The position numbers and the translations under genes were made by a program. The notes under the pieces are model-generated. The model had not been told where the DNA came from. It was given only the letters and a program-made list of their open reading frames with translations, and searched no databases. A stretch of 64,000 nucleotides of DNA from JBFIHF01 sp964411125 (GTDB lineage Bacteria; Myxococcota_A; Bradymonadia; Bradymonadales; Bradymonadaceae): assembly GCA_964411125.1 (NCBI GenBank), contig CAYPJU010000018.1, forward strand, positions 28,193-92,192, written 5' to 3'. Positions 16,541 through 25,106 of this stretch are shown here, piece by piece (within the stretch, counting starts at the first letter, position 1; every line of letters starts with the position of its first letter).

Positions 16541-17164
16541 TTGGAAACCGTCCTGCGCATCATCGCGTTCGCGAAAGAGTACGGACAGGGGTGGGGTGCG
16601 CTGATCGTCGCGCTCGGGTCCGCCATCGAGTACGTCTTCCCCCCTTTTCCCGGAGACTCCGTGGTCATCGCGGCGTCGGTCCTGATTCCTACGGCGGGGT
16701 GGTCACTGTGGGTCGTCTTCGCGGCGACGATGATCGGTAGCACGATCGGCGCGGTCGGGGACTGGCGGCTCGGGATCTGGCTCGCCGACAAGCGGAAGGT
16801 CGGCGACGAGTCTCGCGTGGCGCGATGGCTCACGCGACCGTCCGTGACGCCACGTTACGAATGGGTCGTCGACAAGTTCGAGCGGCACGGGCCGAAGTTC
16901 CTGGCCGTGAATCGCTTCCTCCCGGTCTTTCGCTCGTTCTTCTTCATCGCCGCCGGTCTGGCGCGCATCCCGCTTCGGTCGGTGGTGTTCTGGGCGATGC
17001 TGTCGGCGGCGGCGTGGAACGCGCTGTTGATGGGGGTCGGCTACCTGGTCGGCCACAACATCGAGACCCTCGTATCGTTCGTGCAGCGCTACACGGTCGG
17101 GGTCATCGGCGTCGTCGTGCTCCTCTTCGTCGGCGCGAAGCTCTGGTCGTTCGTTCGGAAATGA
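16541..17164 (+). CDS. DedA-family membrane protein
   Basis: A 207-residue inner-membrane protein of the DedA/VTT family, implicated in lipid scrambling or undecaprenyl-phosphate recycling. Recognisable elements are EYVFPPFPGDSVVIAAS near the N-terminus, the FLAVNRFLPVFRSFFFIAAG motif with its conserved Arg residues, and a C-terminal helix. It begins with TTG six bases after the phosphatase stop, with GAGG just before it, and so probably forms a transcript with the phosphatase. It ends 15 bases from the convergent pseudokinase gene. Confidence 0.87.
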   Translation: METVLRIIAFAKEYGQGWGALIVALGSAIEYVFPPFPGDSVVIAASVLIPTAGWSLWVVFAATMIGSTIGAVGDWRLGIWLADKRKVGDESRVARWLTRPSVTPRYEWVVDKFERHGPKFLAVNRFLPVFRSFFFIAAGLARIPLRSVVFWAMLSAAAWNALLMGVGYLVGHNIETLVSFVQRYTVGVIGVVVLLFVGAKLWSFVRK

Positions 17165-17179
17165 CGGGTCGGGCAGGGA

Positions 17180-17965
17180 TCACTCGACGTCCGAGTTCTC
17201 CTGCAGGTTCTCGAGGAGCGCCCGTTCTTCGTCCGGTGTGACGGGGCCGGGTTCGAGCATCGCTTCGATCGAACGCTCGAGCGGGTGGCCGGCCAGCTCC
17301 GGACGTAGCTCGGCGAGCGACGGCCGCGCGCGGTCCGCAGACGCGGAGGGGGCGAATGTTGCCGGGGGTAGCGGGGTCGACCCGGTGAGCAGCTCGAAGA
17401 GGAGGCATCCGAGCTGGAGGCCGTCCCCTGACGCCGTCGAGTCCCGCGCGTCGGTAGGCGCATCGAGGGCGAATCCGTGGTCGAGGAGCCGGGCGAACAC
17501 GTTTCCGTTCGCCAGGCGCTCCACCATCACGTGGTCGAGATCGATCGACCCGTGCGCGAAGCCGTGATTTCGTAGCTCGCACAGCGCGCTCGCGAGCTGC
17601 CGCCCGATCGCGCGAACCTCGGTCGGCGAGAGGGTCCCGGCGCTTCGCAGCTCTTCGCGAAGCGTCGTCCCCGATGCCCAGTCGAGGACGAGGACGGCCT
17701 GGTCCTCGAGCTCCAGCACTCGGAAGAGCTTCACGAGGTGTGGGCTCCGCATCTTGCGCTGACGCGCGAATCGCTCGGGCCAATCAGCCGGAAGGTCCGA
17801 TAGCGGTCGCACCTTCGCGAAGAACCAACGCGGTAGGTGACGCGCGCGCAGACGGTATGTCGGATGACGGGTGCCCGGCAGGCGCTCCTGAACCATCAGG
17901 TTCGTCCCGGGCAGTAGATTGCCTACCCATGGATCACTCATCGCGTTGGTCGTCGGCTCTGGCAT
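17180..17965 (-). CDS. Ser/Thr pseudokinase
   Basis: A 261-residue protein with a eukaryotic-type kinase fold but degenerate catalytic motifs. The beta-3 Lys is present (FFAKVRP) and C-lobe features remain (LQLGCLLFELLTGSTPL). The glycine loop is unrecognisable, the catalytic HRDxKxxN loop reads HGSIDLDH with Ser for the catalytic Asp, and DFG reads DHG. It has no transmembrane segment. Such proteins usually act as scaffolds or regulators of true kinases, of which this window holds four. The ATG at 17965 has GAGGGAG about ten bases upstream; ATG 17941 (MSDPWVG) is an alternative. Confidence 0.85.
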   Translation of the reverse strand: MPEPTTNAMSDPWVGNLLPGTNLMVQERLPGTRHPTYRLRARHLPRWFFAKVRPLSDLPADWPERFARQRKMRSPHLVKLFRVLELEDQAVLVLDWASGTTLREELRSAGTLSPTEVRAIGRQLASALCELRNHGFAHGSIDLDHVMVERLANGNVFARLLDHGFALDAPTDARDSTASGDGLQLGCLLFELLTGSTPLPPATFAPSASADRARPSLAELRPELAGHPLERSIEAMLEPGPVTPDEERALLENLQENSDVE

Positions 17966-18144
17966 CCTCAGCGCTCCCTCGTTGTGGACGGCGGTTTCTG
18001 CTCCCCGATCGTAGCCACCGTTGGTGCCCCCCGAGCCGCAACTTCGACGCATACTTTGTGATCGTTCTGCCACGAACGGGCGCGCCGTGGCCGATCTCGT
18101 CGACGGGCGTTTGAGGGTGGGACGGCTCGATGTAGTGTGGGGAT

Positions 18145-19884
18145 ATGACCTCCAATGCTTCGAGCGTGCGGCCCATTCGCAGGCCCATCTGGGTGAAGCT
18201 CGCCTTCAGCGCAGCCCTGCTTTCGATGGGGGCGACCGCCGCCGTGGGGGTCGTGCTGACGGAGATCTCACGTGACACGGTCACCGTGATGAGCCGCGAC
18301 TACCGGCTGGCGCTGGCCGAGGACGTCGCGGAGACGGTCGCGCGGAGCGTGGCGGAGGGGAGAGTCGCCGTCTCGACGGCGGCGGAGATTCTCTCGGATC
18401 CGTCGGTGGAGTCGGAGGTCCGGGTGAGTTGGCTCCTCGGCTACGTCACGACGTCCGACGCGCTGGATCATCTCGCGATCTTCGACGCCGAGGGGCGTTC
18501 CATCGACGTCGTGGGGCAAGACGGCGCGGGCTGGACCGGCCCGGAGCGGTTGGCCCCGGCGTTGCTCGCGCGGCTCGCCGACGGGCCTGCGACGACGGAC
18601 GGGGTGGTGGTCGGCGAGGAGGGAGCACGGCTGGAGGTGTACGCTCCCATTCGGCCCCGAGCCGGGCAGGTCACGGGTTACGTCGCCTCTCGAATACCGC
18701 TCGACGCGCTAGAGAACCGCGTCGCGTCCATTCGCGCGAACCGTCTTTCGTCGCAGGGGGAGCTTCTCGTCCTGGATTCGAGCGGCCGGGTTCTCGCCCC
18801 GGCCGGGAGGGGAGAACGGGTGGAGCATCCACTGCTCGAACAGCGTGAGGTCGTCCTCGCGAAGAACGTCGCGCAGTCGGGCGAGGTATCGCGAGCGCGT
18901 CGAGAAGTCGTGGCGTCGGTGCTGCCGCTCCCGGAGCTACAGTGGTTCGTCGTCGTCGAGGTGCCGCTCGACGAGGCGTACGCTTCGTTGACGCAGATGA
19001 GGCGCGGGATCTGGCTCGGCGTCGGCGTGGTGCTGGTGCTCGCCGTGCTGTTGTCCGCGTGGGGCGCGCGCCGGCTTGCACGGCCGCTGGGGCAACTCGC
19101 CGAGCTCGGGCGTCGGTTGGCGCGCCGCGACTTCTCCCCCGCGGAGCCGCTGAACACCGAGGACGAGGTGCAGGTCCTGGGCGACGTGATGAACTTCGCG
19201 GCCCGCGAACTCGAAGCGAGCGAGGAGAAGATCCGCGCGGAAGCGGCGATTCGCGCGGACCTCGGGCGCTACCTGCCCCACGAGCTGGTGGAAGCCGTCG
19301 TTCGTCGTGAACAAGACCTCCACCTGGGCGGCATCCGGCGACCGATCACCGTGATGTTCGCCGACATCGTCCGCTTCACCCCGCTGTGCGAGACGCTCCC
19401 GCCCGAGAACGTCGTCGCCCTCTTGAACGAGTTCTTCACGATCGTCACCGAGATCGTGTTTCGGCACGAAGGGACGGTCGACAAATTCGTCGGCGACAGC
19501 GTCATGGCCTTCTGGGGCGCGCCGAGGGCGGTCGAAGACCACGCCGACCGCGCGCTGCGGGCCGCCGAGGACATCTTGCGCTGGTTGGAAGTCGGAAACG
19601 AAGGGTGGGAGTCGACGTACGGCGTGCGGCTCGAAGTCGCGATCGGCGTCAACACCGGCGAGCCGATCGTAGGCAACGTCGGCTCCGACACGCGGATGGA
19701 GTACACGGTGATAGGGGACGCCGTGAACACCGCCGCACGTCTGGAAGCGCTGGCGCGTCCGGGACAGATCTTGACGACGGAAGCGACCCGCACTGCGTCG
19801 CGCGAGTACGAGTTCGCGGCGGTGTCCGAGGAGGTCTTCCACACCGGCGGCGATCGCCGGACGGTCTGGGAGGTGCTGCTTTGA
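18145..19884 (+). CDS. Class III adenylate/guanylate cyclase with periplasmic sensor domain
   Basis: A 579-residue membrane cyclase. Helix 1 (about 20-40) and helix 2 (about 288-308) flank a periplasmic region of about 240 residues resembling a Cache-type sensor, with ALDHLAIFDAEGRSIDVV and EVYAPIRPRAGQVTGYV. A HAMP-like segment (RRLARPLGQLAELGRRLA) leads to the catalytic domain (about 390-570). That domain has both metal Asp residues (FADIVRFT and KFVGDSVMAFWGAP), the substrate Lys in the second motif, and the transition-state Asn/Arg in VIGDAVNTAARLE. It is the first gene of a four-gene coupled operon; its stop overlaps the TTG of the kinase. Confidence 0.92.
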   Translation: MTSNASSVRPIRRPIWVKLAFSAALLSMGATAAVGVVLTEISRDTVTVMSRDYRLALAEDVAETVARSVAEGRVAVSTAAEILSDPSVESEVRVSWLLGYVTTSDALDHLAIFDAEGRSIDVVGQDGAGWTGPERLAPALLARLADGPATTDGVVVGEEGARLEVYAPIRPRAGQVTGYVASRIPLDALENRVASIRANRLSSQGELLVLDSSGRVLAPAGRGERVEHPLLEQREVVLAKNVAQSGEVSRARREVVASVLPLPELQWFVVVEVPLDEAYASLTQMRRGIWLGVGVVLVLAVLLSAWGARRLARPLGQLAELGRRLARRDFSPAEPLNTEDEVQVLGDVMNFAARELEASEEKIRAEAAIRADLGRYLPHELVEAVVRREQDLHLGGIRRPITVMFADIVRFTPLCETLPPENVVALLNEFFTIVTEIVFRHEGTVDKFVGDSVMAFWGAPRAVEDHADRALRAAEDILRWLEVGNEGWESTYGVRLEVAIGVNTGEPIVGNVGSDTRMEYTVIGDAVNTAARLEALARPGQILTTEATRTASREYEFAAVSEEVFHTGGDRRTVWEVLL

Positions 19885-21221
19885 AGCACGTGAAACCGGG
19901 AACGCTCATCGCCGACCGCTACGAGGTCAAGGCCCGGCTCGGCCGAGGGGGGATGGGGGTGGTCTACCTCGCGGACCAGGTGAGCCTCGGCCGCGACGTA
20001 GCGATCAAGATGCTCCGCCCGGAGTTCTCGGTCGAAGAAGAGGACCGGGCCCGCTTCCAGCGCGAGGCGCGGGTGATGTCACGGTTGCGGCACCGCAACG
20101 CAGTCGACGTGTTCGACTACGGCACCTGGGAAGACCAGTTGTTTCTCGTGATGGAGCTGCTCGACGGACTGACTCTACGGGCGAGGATGACCGACGACGT
20201 CCCGTACGACTTCGACGAGTCGCTCCGGATCGCCTGGGAGCTGGCCGACGTTCTCGTCGCTGCGCACGACCTCTCGCTCGTGCATCGGGATCTCAAGCCC
20301 GAGAACGTGATGCTCCAGCCGCGGACCGATGGGACGGAGCGCGTCGTGGTGGTCGATTTCGGCCTGGCGTTCATGCATTCCTCCGACCCTGAGACGTCAC
20401 GCCTCACGACGGCGGGCCTCGTGAGCGGCACGCCTCAGTACATGTCGCCGGAGCAGGCACGCGGTGCGGACAACCTGGGGCCGGCGGTCGACATCTACGC
20501 GCTCGGCGGGATGCTCTTCGAGCTCGTCACCGGGTCGCCGCCGTTTCGGGCCCGGCGCCGCATCGACCTCATCAACGAGCACCTCTTCGTCGAAGCCCCG
20601 TCGATGCGCGATGCGGCCCCGCCTGGAGTGGAGGTCCCTTACGTCCTCAACGATCTCGTGAAGAGAATGCTGAGGAAGGCGTCGTTCGACCGCCCTGATG
20701 CTCTGGAAGTGCGCGACACGCTCGGCGCCCTGATGACCGGCGACGTCTCACGCGGTCGAGGCCGCCCGGACCGGCTGAACGAGCCTCGGTCGCGACGAAT
20801 CCCGACCCGCGACGGACGAGCGTTCGAGGACTCCGAAGGGGAAGTCGACGGGCTCGCGGAGACGCTCACTGTCCCCGCGTTCGAGGACGACGCGATCGCG
20901 TTCGTCGGTGTCACCCGCCCGATGCCTCTCGCGCGCACCGTCTCGTTTCGTGCGGCCGGTTTCGCGCCGGTTTCGCTCGACGCCGCACACCTCGACGTGA
21001 TCCTCGTCGACTCCGAAAGCGACCCGCTGGGTCACGTCGATCTCGGAGTTCCCGTCGTCGCGGAGGTTGCGCTCGAGGTCGATCTTTCGGAGATTACCAA
21101 CCTCCTGCGAGGGGGAGTCGCGGACGTCATCCGGGGGCCGGCCGACGACGCGGCGGTGATCCGGAAAGTTCGCAGGGCGATGAAGACTCATCAACGGCGG
21201 AGCCAGGATGCGGGGGACTAG
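19881..21221 (+). CDS. Ser/Thr protein kinase with receiver-like C-terminal tail
   Basis: A 446-residue soluble Hanks-type kinase. The domain (about 10-275) is complete: GRGGMGVVY, Lys in DVAIKMLRPE, HRDLKPEN, DFGLAF, GTPQYMSPEQ. A disordered Arg-rich linker follows, then about 80 residues (HLDVILVDSES, VPVVAEVALEVDLSE, LLRGGVADVIRGPADDAAV) that resemble the second half of a response-regulator receiver domain, without its usual Lys. The TTG start shares bases with the cyclase stop; a GTG three codons later is possible. The next gene begins 14 bases before its end. No membrane segment, so it would act in the cytoplasm next to the cyclase. Confidence 0.9.
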   Translation: MKHVKPGTLIADRYEVKARLGRGGMGVVYLADQVSLGRDVAIKMLRPEFSVEEEDRARFQREARVMSRLRHRNAVDVFDYGTWEDQLFLVMELLDGLTLRARMTDDVPYDFDESLRIAWELADVLVAAHDLSLVHRDLKPENVMLQPRTDGTERVVVVDFGLAFMHSSDPETSRLTTAGLVSGTPQYMSPEQARGADNLGPAVDIYALGGMLFELVTGSPPFRARRRIDLINEHLFVEAPSMRDAAPPGVEVPYVLNDLVKRMLRKASFDRPDALEVRDTLGALMTGDVSRGRGRPDRLNEPRSRRIPTRDGRAFEDSEGEVDGLAETLTVPAFEDDAIAFVGVTRPMPLARTVSFRAAGFAPVSLDAAHLDVILVDSESDPLGHVDLGVPVVAEVALEVDLSEITNLLRGGVADVIRGPADDAAVIRKVRRAMKTHQRRSQDAGD

Positions 21222-23019
21222 GGGGAGGTCAGACGACCAACGACGACCGTTCGCGAATCGGATCGTGGCAGCGATTCTACTCGCCTCGCTGTTCGCGGCG
21301 TCGAACGCCGTGGCGCAGGAAGAGTCCGAGCGTTTCCAGCTGCAGACGCTCGACTACCAGAACCGGGCGACGTCGGTCTTCGGCGTGGCGTCGGGGCGTC
21401 TGCTACGTCACCTCGAACCGTCGACCGACGTCGTCGTCGAGTACGTGGACGACCCCCTGCGAGCCACGATCTACAAAGGGACGAGCCCGGTCGAAGAGAT
21501 CGCGATCGTCGACGACCGGCTCACGATCGACCTCGGGGTGGCGGTGGGCCTCCTCGAACGGGTTCAACTCGAGGTTCGCACGTCCGCGATCGTGTGGCAG
21601 GTCGGCCAGAGTCTCATCTACGACTTCCAGAACCGGCTGCGGCCTTTCGCATTCGGCGACGTCCGACTCGGCGCTACCTACGGACTGTTCGCGTCGGACT
21701 CCGCGCTCCCGTACCGGGTCGCGTTGCAGGGGCGCGTCTGGTTGCCGACCGGGGCTCTTCAGGGGTTTGCGTCGGACGGCGTCGCGAGGTTCGAGCCGCG
21801 GTTGGTCTTCGACACGAAGATCGGCGAGACGTCGTTGCTCGCAAACGCGGGCTACCAATTTCGCGGGGAGCGCATCGCGCACTCCTTCCGGAGCGACGAC
21901 GTCGTCCGGTGGGGATTGGCGACGCGCCGCTCCATCGCGGCGGGGTTCGGCCTCGACGCGTCCATCTTCGGTGCACACTCGCCGTTCTCCGGCCGAGATC
22001 ACGAGGACCCGTCGGTGCCGGCCCCGAACGCGTACGGGCACCCCGTGGAGGGGATGGTGGGACTGTCGTGGGCGTACCAGGGACTCGTCGCGATGATCGG
22101 CGGTGGACGGGGCCTCACGAAGGGCGTCGGCGCACCCCGCCTTCGCCTCAACTTCACCCTGGCCTACCGACCCGCTGGGGAGGACGACGCCTGGGTACCC
22201 GGGAGGACGGAAGAGGGCACGGCGGGGGCGGCCGGGGCGGCGGGTGGGCCGTCCGACGGGGTGACACGAGGCGAAGACCAGTGTCCCTTGGAGGAAGAGG
22301 ACGTCGACGGATTCGAGGACGAGGACGGATGCCCCGACCACGATAACGATGGAGATGGGATCGCGGACTTCGAGGACGCGTGTGCGCTCGAGCCGGGCAT
22401 CCCCGAGAAGGCTGGCTGCCCGGCATCGGACCGAGACGCCGATGGCATCGACGACGCCGTGGACGCGTGCTCGGAGGAGCCCGAAGACCTGGACGAGTTC
22501 GACGACGAAGACGGCTGCCCCGACCCCGACAACGACGGGGATGGACTCGCAGACACCGCGGACGCTTGCCCGAACGAGGCGGAGACCATCAACGGAAACG
22601 AGGACGACGACGGCTGTCCCGACGAGGGGAAGAGCCTCGTGTCCGTGCGCGGCGATCGAATCGAGATCCTGCAGCGTGTCTACTTCGACACGGGGCGGGC
22701 GACGATCAAACAGCGAAGTTGGGCCGTCCTCGAACAAGTGGCGGCTGTGATGAAGAACCGCCCCGAGATTCGAAGGCTGGCGATCGAAGGGCACACGGAT
22801 TCGGACGGCAGCGACGCGACCAACCTCGACCTGTCACGACGGCGGGCCCGAGCGGTTCGTGAGTTCCTCGAATCGCGAGGCGTCGATTCGGGGCGGCTGG
22901 TGCACCGTGGCTACGGTGAATCGCATCCGATCGAGTCGAACGCCGACGAGGAAGGAAGGGCGAGGAACCGACGCGTCGAGTTTTTGATCGTGGACCAAAG
23001 AGGGGAGGGGGCCCGATGA
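21208..23019 (+). CDS. OmpA-family outer-membrane protein with TSP3 repeats
   Basis: A 603-residue envelope protein: signal peptide (cleavage likely after VAQ), a predicted beta-barrel (about 40-330), three or four calcium-binding thrombospondin type 3 motifs (DNDGDGIADFEDAC, DRDADGIDDAVDAC, DNDGDGLADTADAC), then an OmpA C-terminal peptidoglycan-binding domain (about 480-600) with EGHTDSDG, NLDLSRRRARAVREFL and ARNRRVEF. This is the common barrel-stalk-OmpA anchor layout. It starts inside the 3' end of the kinase gene and its stop overlaps the next ATG by four bases, so it is translated as part of the signalling operon. Confidence 0.92.
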   Translation: MRGTRGRSDDQRRPFANRIVAAILLASLFAASNAVAQEESERFQLQTLDYQNRATSVFGVASGRLLRHLEPSTDVVVEYVDDPLRATIYKGTSPVEEIAIVDDRLTIDLGVAVGLLERVQLEVRTSAIVWQVGQSLIYDFQNRLRPFAFGDVRLGATYGLFASDSALPYRVALQGRVWLPTGALQGFASDGVARFEPRLVFDTKIGETSLLANAGYQFRGERIAHSFRSDDVVRWGLATRRSIAAGFGLDASIFGAHSPFSGRDHEDPSVPAPNAYGHPVEGMVGLSWAYQGLVAMIGGGRGLTKGVGAPRLRLNFTLAYRPAGEDDAWVPGRTEEGTAGAAGAAGGPSDGVTRGEDQCPLEEEDVDGFEDEDGCPDHDNDGDGIADFEDACALEPGIPEKAGCPASDRDADGIDDAVDACSEEPEDLDEFDDEDGCPDPDNDGDGLADTADACPNEAETINGNEDDDGCPDEGKSLVSVRGDRIEILQRVYFDTGRATIKQRSWAVLEQVAAVMKNRPEIRRLAIEGHTDSDGSDATNLDLSRRRARAVREFLESRGVDSGRLVHRGYGESHPIESNADEEGRARNRRVEFLIVDQRGEGAR

Positions 23020-25106
23020 ATCGTCTCGCAATGGTCGCTGCGCTTCTGACGAGCCTCGCGTTCGCGGCGCCCGTCGCCGCGCAGGTTCGGTACGTCCAAT
23101 ACGTCGTGAAGGAGGGGGACACGTGCTCGTCGATCGCGACCGAAGCGTACGGCGACGCCACGGCTTACGACCTCATCCATCGGGCGAACGATCTCGGAGA
23201 GCCGCCGCACGACCTGCAGGCGGGGCAGGTGCTTCGCCTCCCCAGGGTGGCCGCGGCGCTGCTCGCGCGGGAGCGCGGAAAGGTGATGGTGAAGTCGCCG
23301 GAGACCGATTGGGCGAACGGTACGGCGGGAATCGAGCTCTTCAGGTCCTGGCGGGTCAACACGCTCGAGGAGGCGCGCGCGCTGCTGGCGTTTCGCGACG
23401 AGTCCGAGCTCACGATGCGCGAGAACACGCTCGTCGTGATCTACGACGGTTCGGCGAAGGGGGCGGTGAAGAAGCGGACGCGTGCCCGCCTCGAGTCGGG
23501 GGCGCTCCGATCGCGGCTCGCGGAATTGAGCGGGCTCACCGTCGAGACCCCGACCGGGGAGGCCGACCTCGGCGAAGGCGCGTCGCTCGTGACGATCGAC
23601 GAGGAACAGACGGCGCGCTTCGCGAACCACGGTGGTGAGGAGATGATCGTCCGCGCCACCGCGGGCGGCGAGGTCAAGGTCGCGGAAGGATTCGGCTCGA
23701 AGGTCGCGAAGAAAGCGCGGCCGACGCCGCCGAGGCCCCTCCCGCCGTCGCCCGCCTGGCGCACGTCACCCGACAGTTTCCCGACCTTCGGGGTCGGTAC
23801 GGTGGTCACCGGGTGGGAAGCGGTACCCGGCGCGTCGGGATACTTCGTCGAGCTGACGGCCGACGAGCTCGGCGTGCAGGTGATCGAGGCGGCCTACGTC
23901 GGCGCGGACGTGACGAACCTGGAGGTGGCGAACCTGCCGCCCGGGACGTACTACGCGACGGTCTCGACGATCGACGACGACTTCTTCGAGAGCATTCCGT
24001 CGGAACGTCGCGAACTTCGAGTCGTCGGCTTCGACTTCGACCGGCGTTACCGCATCGCCGAAGATCCGCCGCGATTCCTGGCGGGTGCGACCCTGACGGC
24101 GCCGGCCGGACTGAAGTGCGGAGCCGATGGAGACGAACCGGGCGAGTCGTTCGTCCTCATGCCGAAGCGCGAAGTCCCCCCGGCGAGGTCGGGGTTCGTG
24201 GCGGGCTGGGTAGAAAAGGCCGCGGTGGACTGCACGAACGTCTCCGGGGCGACCACGACGATCCCGGTGGAGGTGCAGGTCCCGTCGTTCGTGATCGAAG
24301 GGACGACGTTCGCCGAGGGGCGCGTCGCGGTTCCTCGGGGGGCGGCCACCGAGCTGCGGTTGACGTTCGAGGAGGCCGCCGTGCCGCTCGATGCGAGTGG
24401 CCGAGGGCTCGACGTCGAAATCGTTCGCGTCGGACCGAAGGAGCTCCGCGCGAGGGTCCGCCACGTGGGCGACGAATCCGACGACCGCCCGCTCGAGTTC
24501 GCGGTCGGCGGCCGGGTCCTCGCGACGGTCGACGTCTCGGTCGAGGAAGCGGTCACCCCCGTCGCTGCGGTACGACGGCTACTCGTCGAGCTCGGCGCGG
24601 CGATGTGGCTGCAGGGCCGGGGGACGGGGCTCGGCGACCCGCCGGAACGCGAGCTCGCCGAGCCCGGGCTCGACGATGATGTGGTGATTCGCGGGGTATC
24701 GGCCGTGGGGATGAGGATGACCGGCGCCCTCCTCGCCGACGGATGGTTCAAATCGGGGCTCGTGCTCGACGCAGGCGTCGCCCCCACGCACAGCGGCGAC
24801 ACGGTAGGTGTGTTGGGGTTCGGGCTTGGGGCGACGGTCACGGCGCCCTTCTCCGTGGTCCGGCCGTGGCTCGGCCTGGAGTTCGAGGTGTGGACGCCCG
24901 CCTTCCGGCAGGTGGTGCCGACCGGTTCCGGGCTCGCGGGGCTCGACGTCGAGCTCGGGTTCGGCCACGGTTTGCGGCTGGCAGGACGGGCGATGTTGAT
25001 GGACGGCGACGGTCATCCGGCGTTCGGAGGTGGTGTGATGCTCGGGTACTACGTGTCGCTGGGGACGAACTCCAGCCCAGCGCGGGCGGGTACGACTCCG
25101 GAGTAG
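23016..25106 (+). CDS. LysM and FecR-domain envelope protein
   Basis: A 696-residue exported protein. After the signal peptide (VAAQ) come a LysM domain (about 27-80: YVVKEGDTCSSIATEAYG), a FecR-type domain (about 85-235, with LTMRENTLVVIYDGS and ATAGGEVKVAEG), a Pro-rich linker, a fibronectin-III-like segment with GWEAVPGASGYFVEL, further beta domains and a C-terminal region (about 560-690) with alternating hydrophobic strands that may form a small barrel. LysM would bind peptidoglycan. FecR domains often sense or transmit envelope signals. It is the last gene of the coupled cyclase-kinase-OmpA operon, and its last 58 bases overlap the convergent histidine kinase gene. Confidence 0.85.
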   Translation: MNRLAMVAALLTSLAFAAPVAAQVRYVQYVVKEGDTCSSIATEAYGDATAYDLIHRANDLGEPPHDLQAGQVLRLPRVAAALLARERGKVMVKSPETDWANGTAGIELFRSWRVNTLEEARALLAFRDESELTMRENTLVVIYDGSAKGAVKKRTRARLESGALRSRLAELSGLTVETPTGEADLGEGASLVTIDEEQTARFANHGGEEMIVRATAGGEVKVAEGFGSKVAKKARPTPPRPLPPSPAWRTSPDSFPTFGVGTVVTGWEAVPGASGYFVELTADELGVQVIEAAYVGADVTNLEVANLPPGTYYATVSTIDDDFFESIPSERRELRVVGFDFDRRYRIAEDPPRFLAGATLTAPAGLKCGADGDEPGESFVLMPKREVPPARSGFVAGWVEKAAVDCTNVSGATTTIPVEVQVPSFVIEGTTFAEGRVAVPRGAATELRLTFEEAAVPLDASGRGLDVEIVRVGPKELRARVRHVGDESDDRPLEFAVGGRVLATVDVSVEEAVTPVAAVRRLLVELGAAMWLQGRGTGLGDPPERELAEPGLDDDVVIRGVSAVGMRMTGALLADGWFKSGLVLDAGVAPTHSGDTVGVLGFGLGATVTAPFSVVRPWLGLEFEVWTPAFRQVVPTGSGLAGLDVELGFGHGLRLAGRAMLMDGDGHPAFGGGVMLGYYVSLGTNSSPARAGTTPE

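Noticed and set aside
23016..25106. FecR domain read as evidence for an ECF sigma factor/TonB iron system
   Set aside because: No sigma factor or TonB receptor gene is nearby; the FecR-type domain is fused to LysM in a secreted protein.
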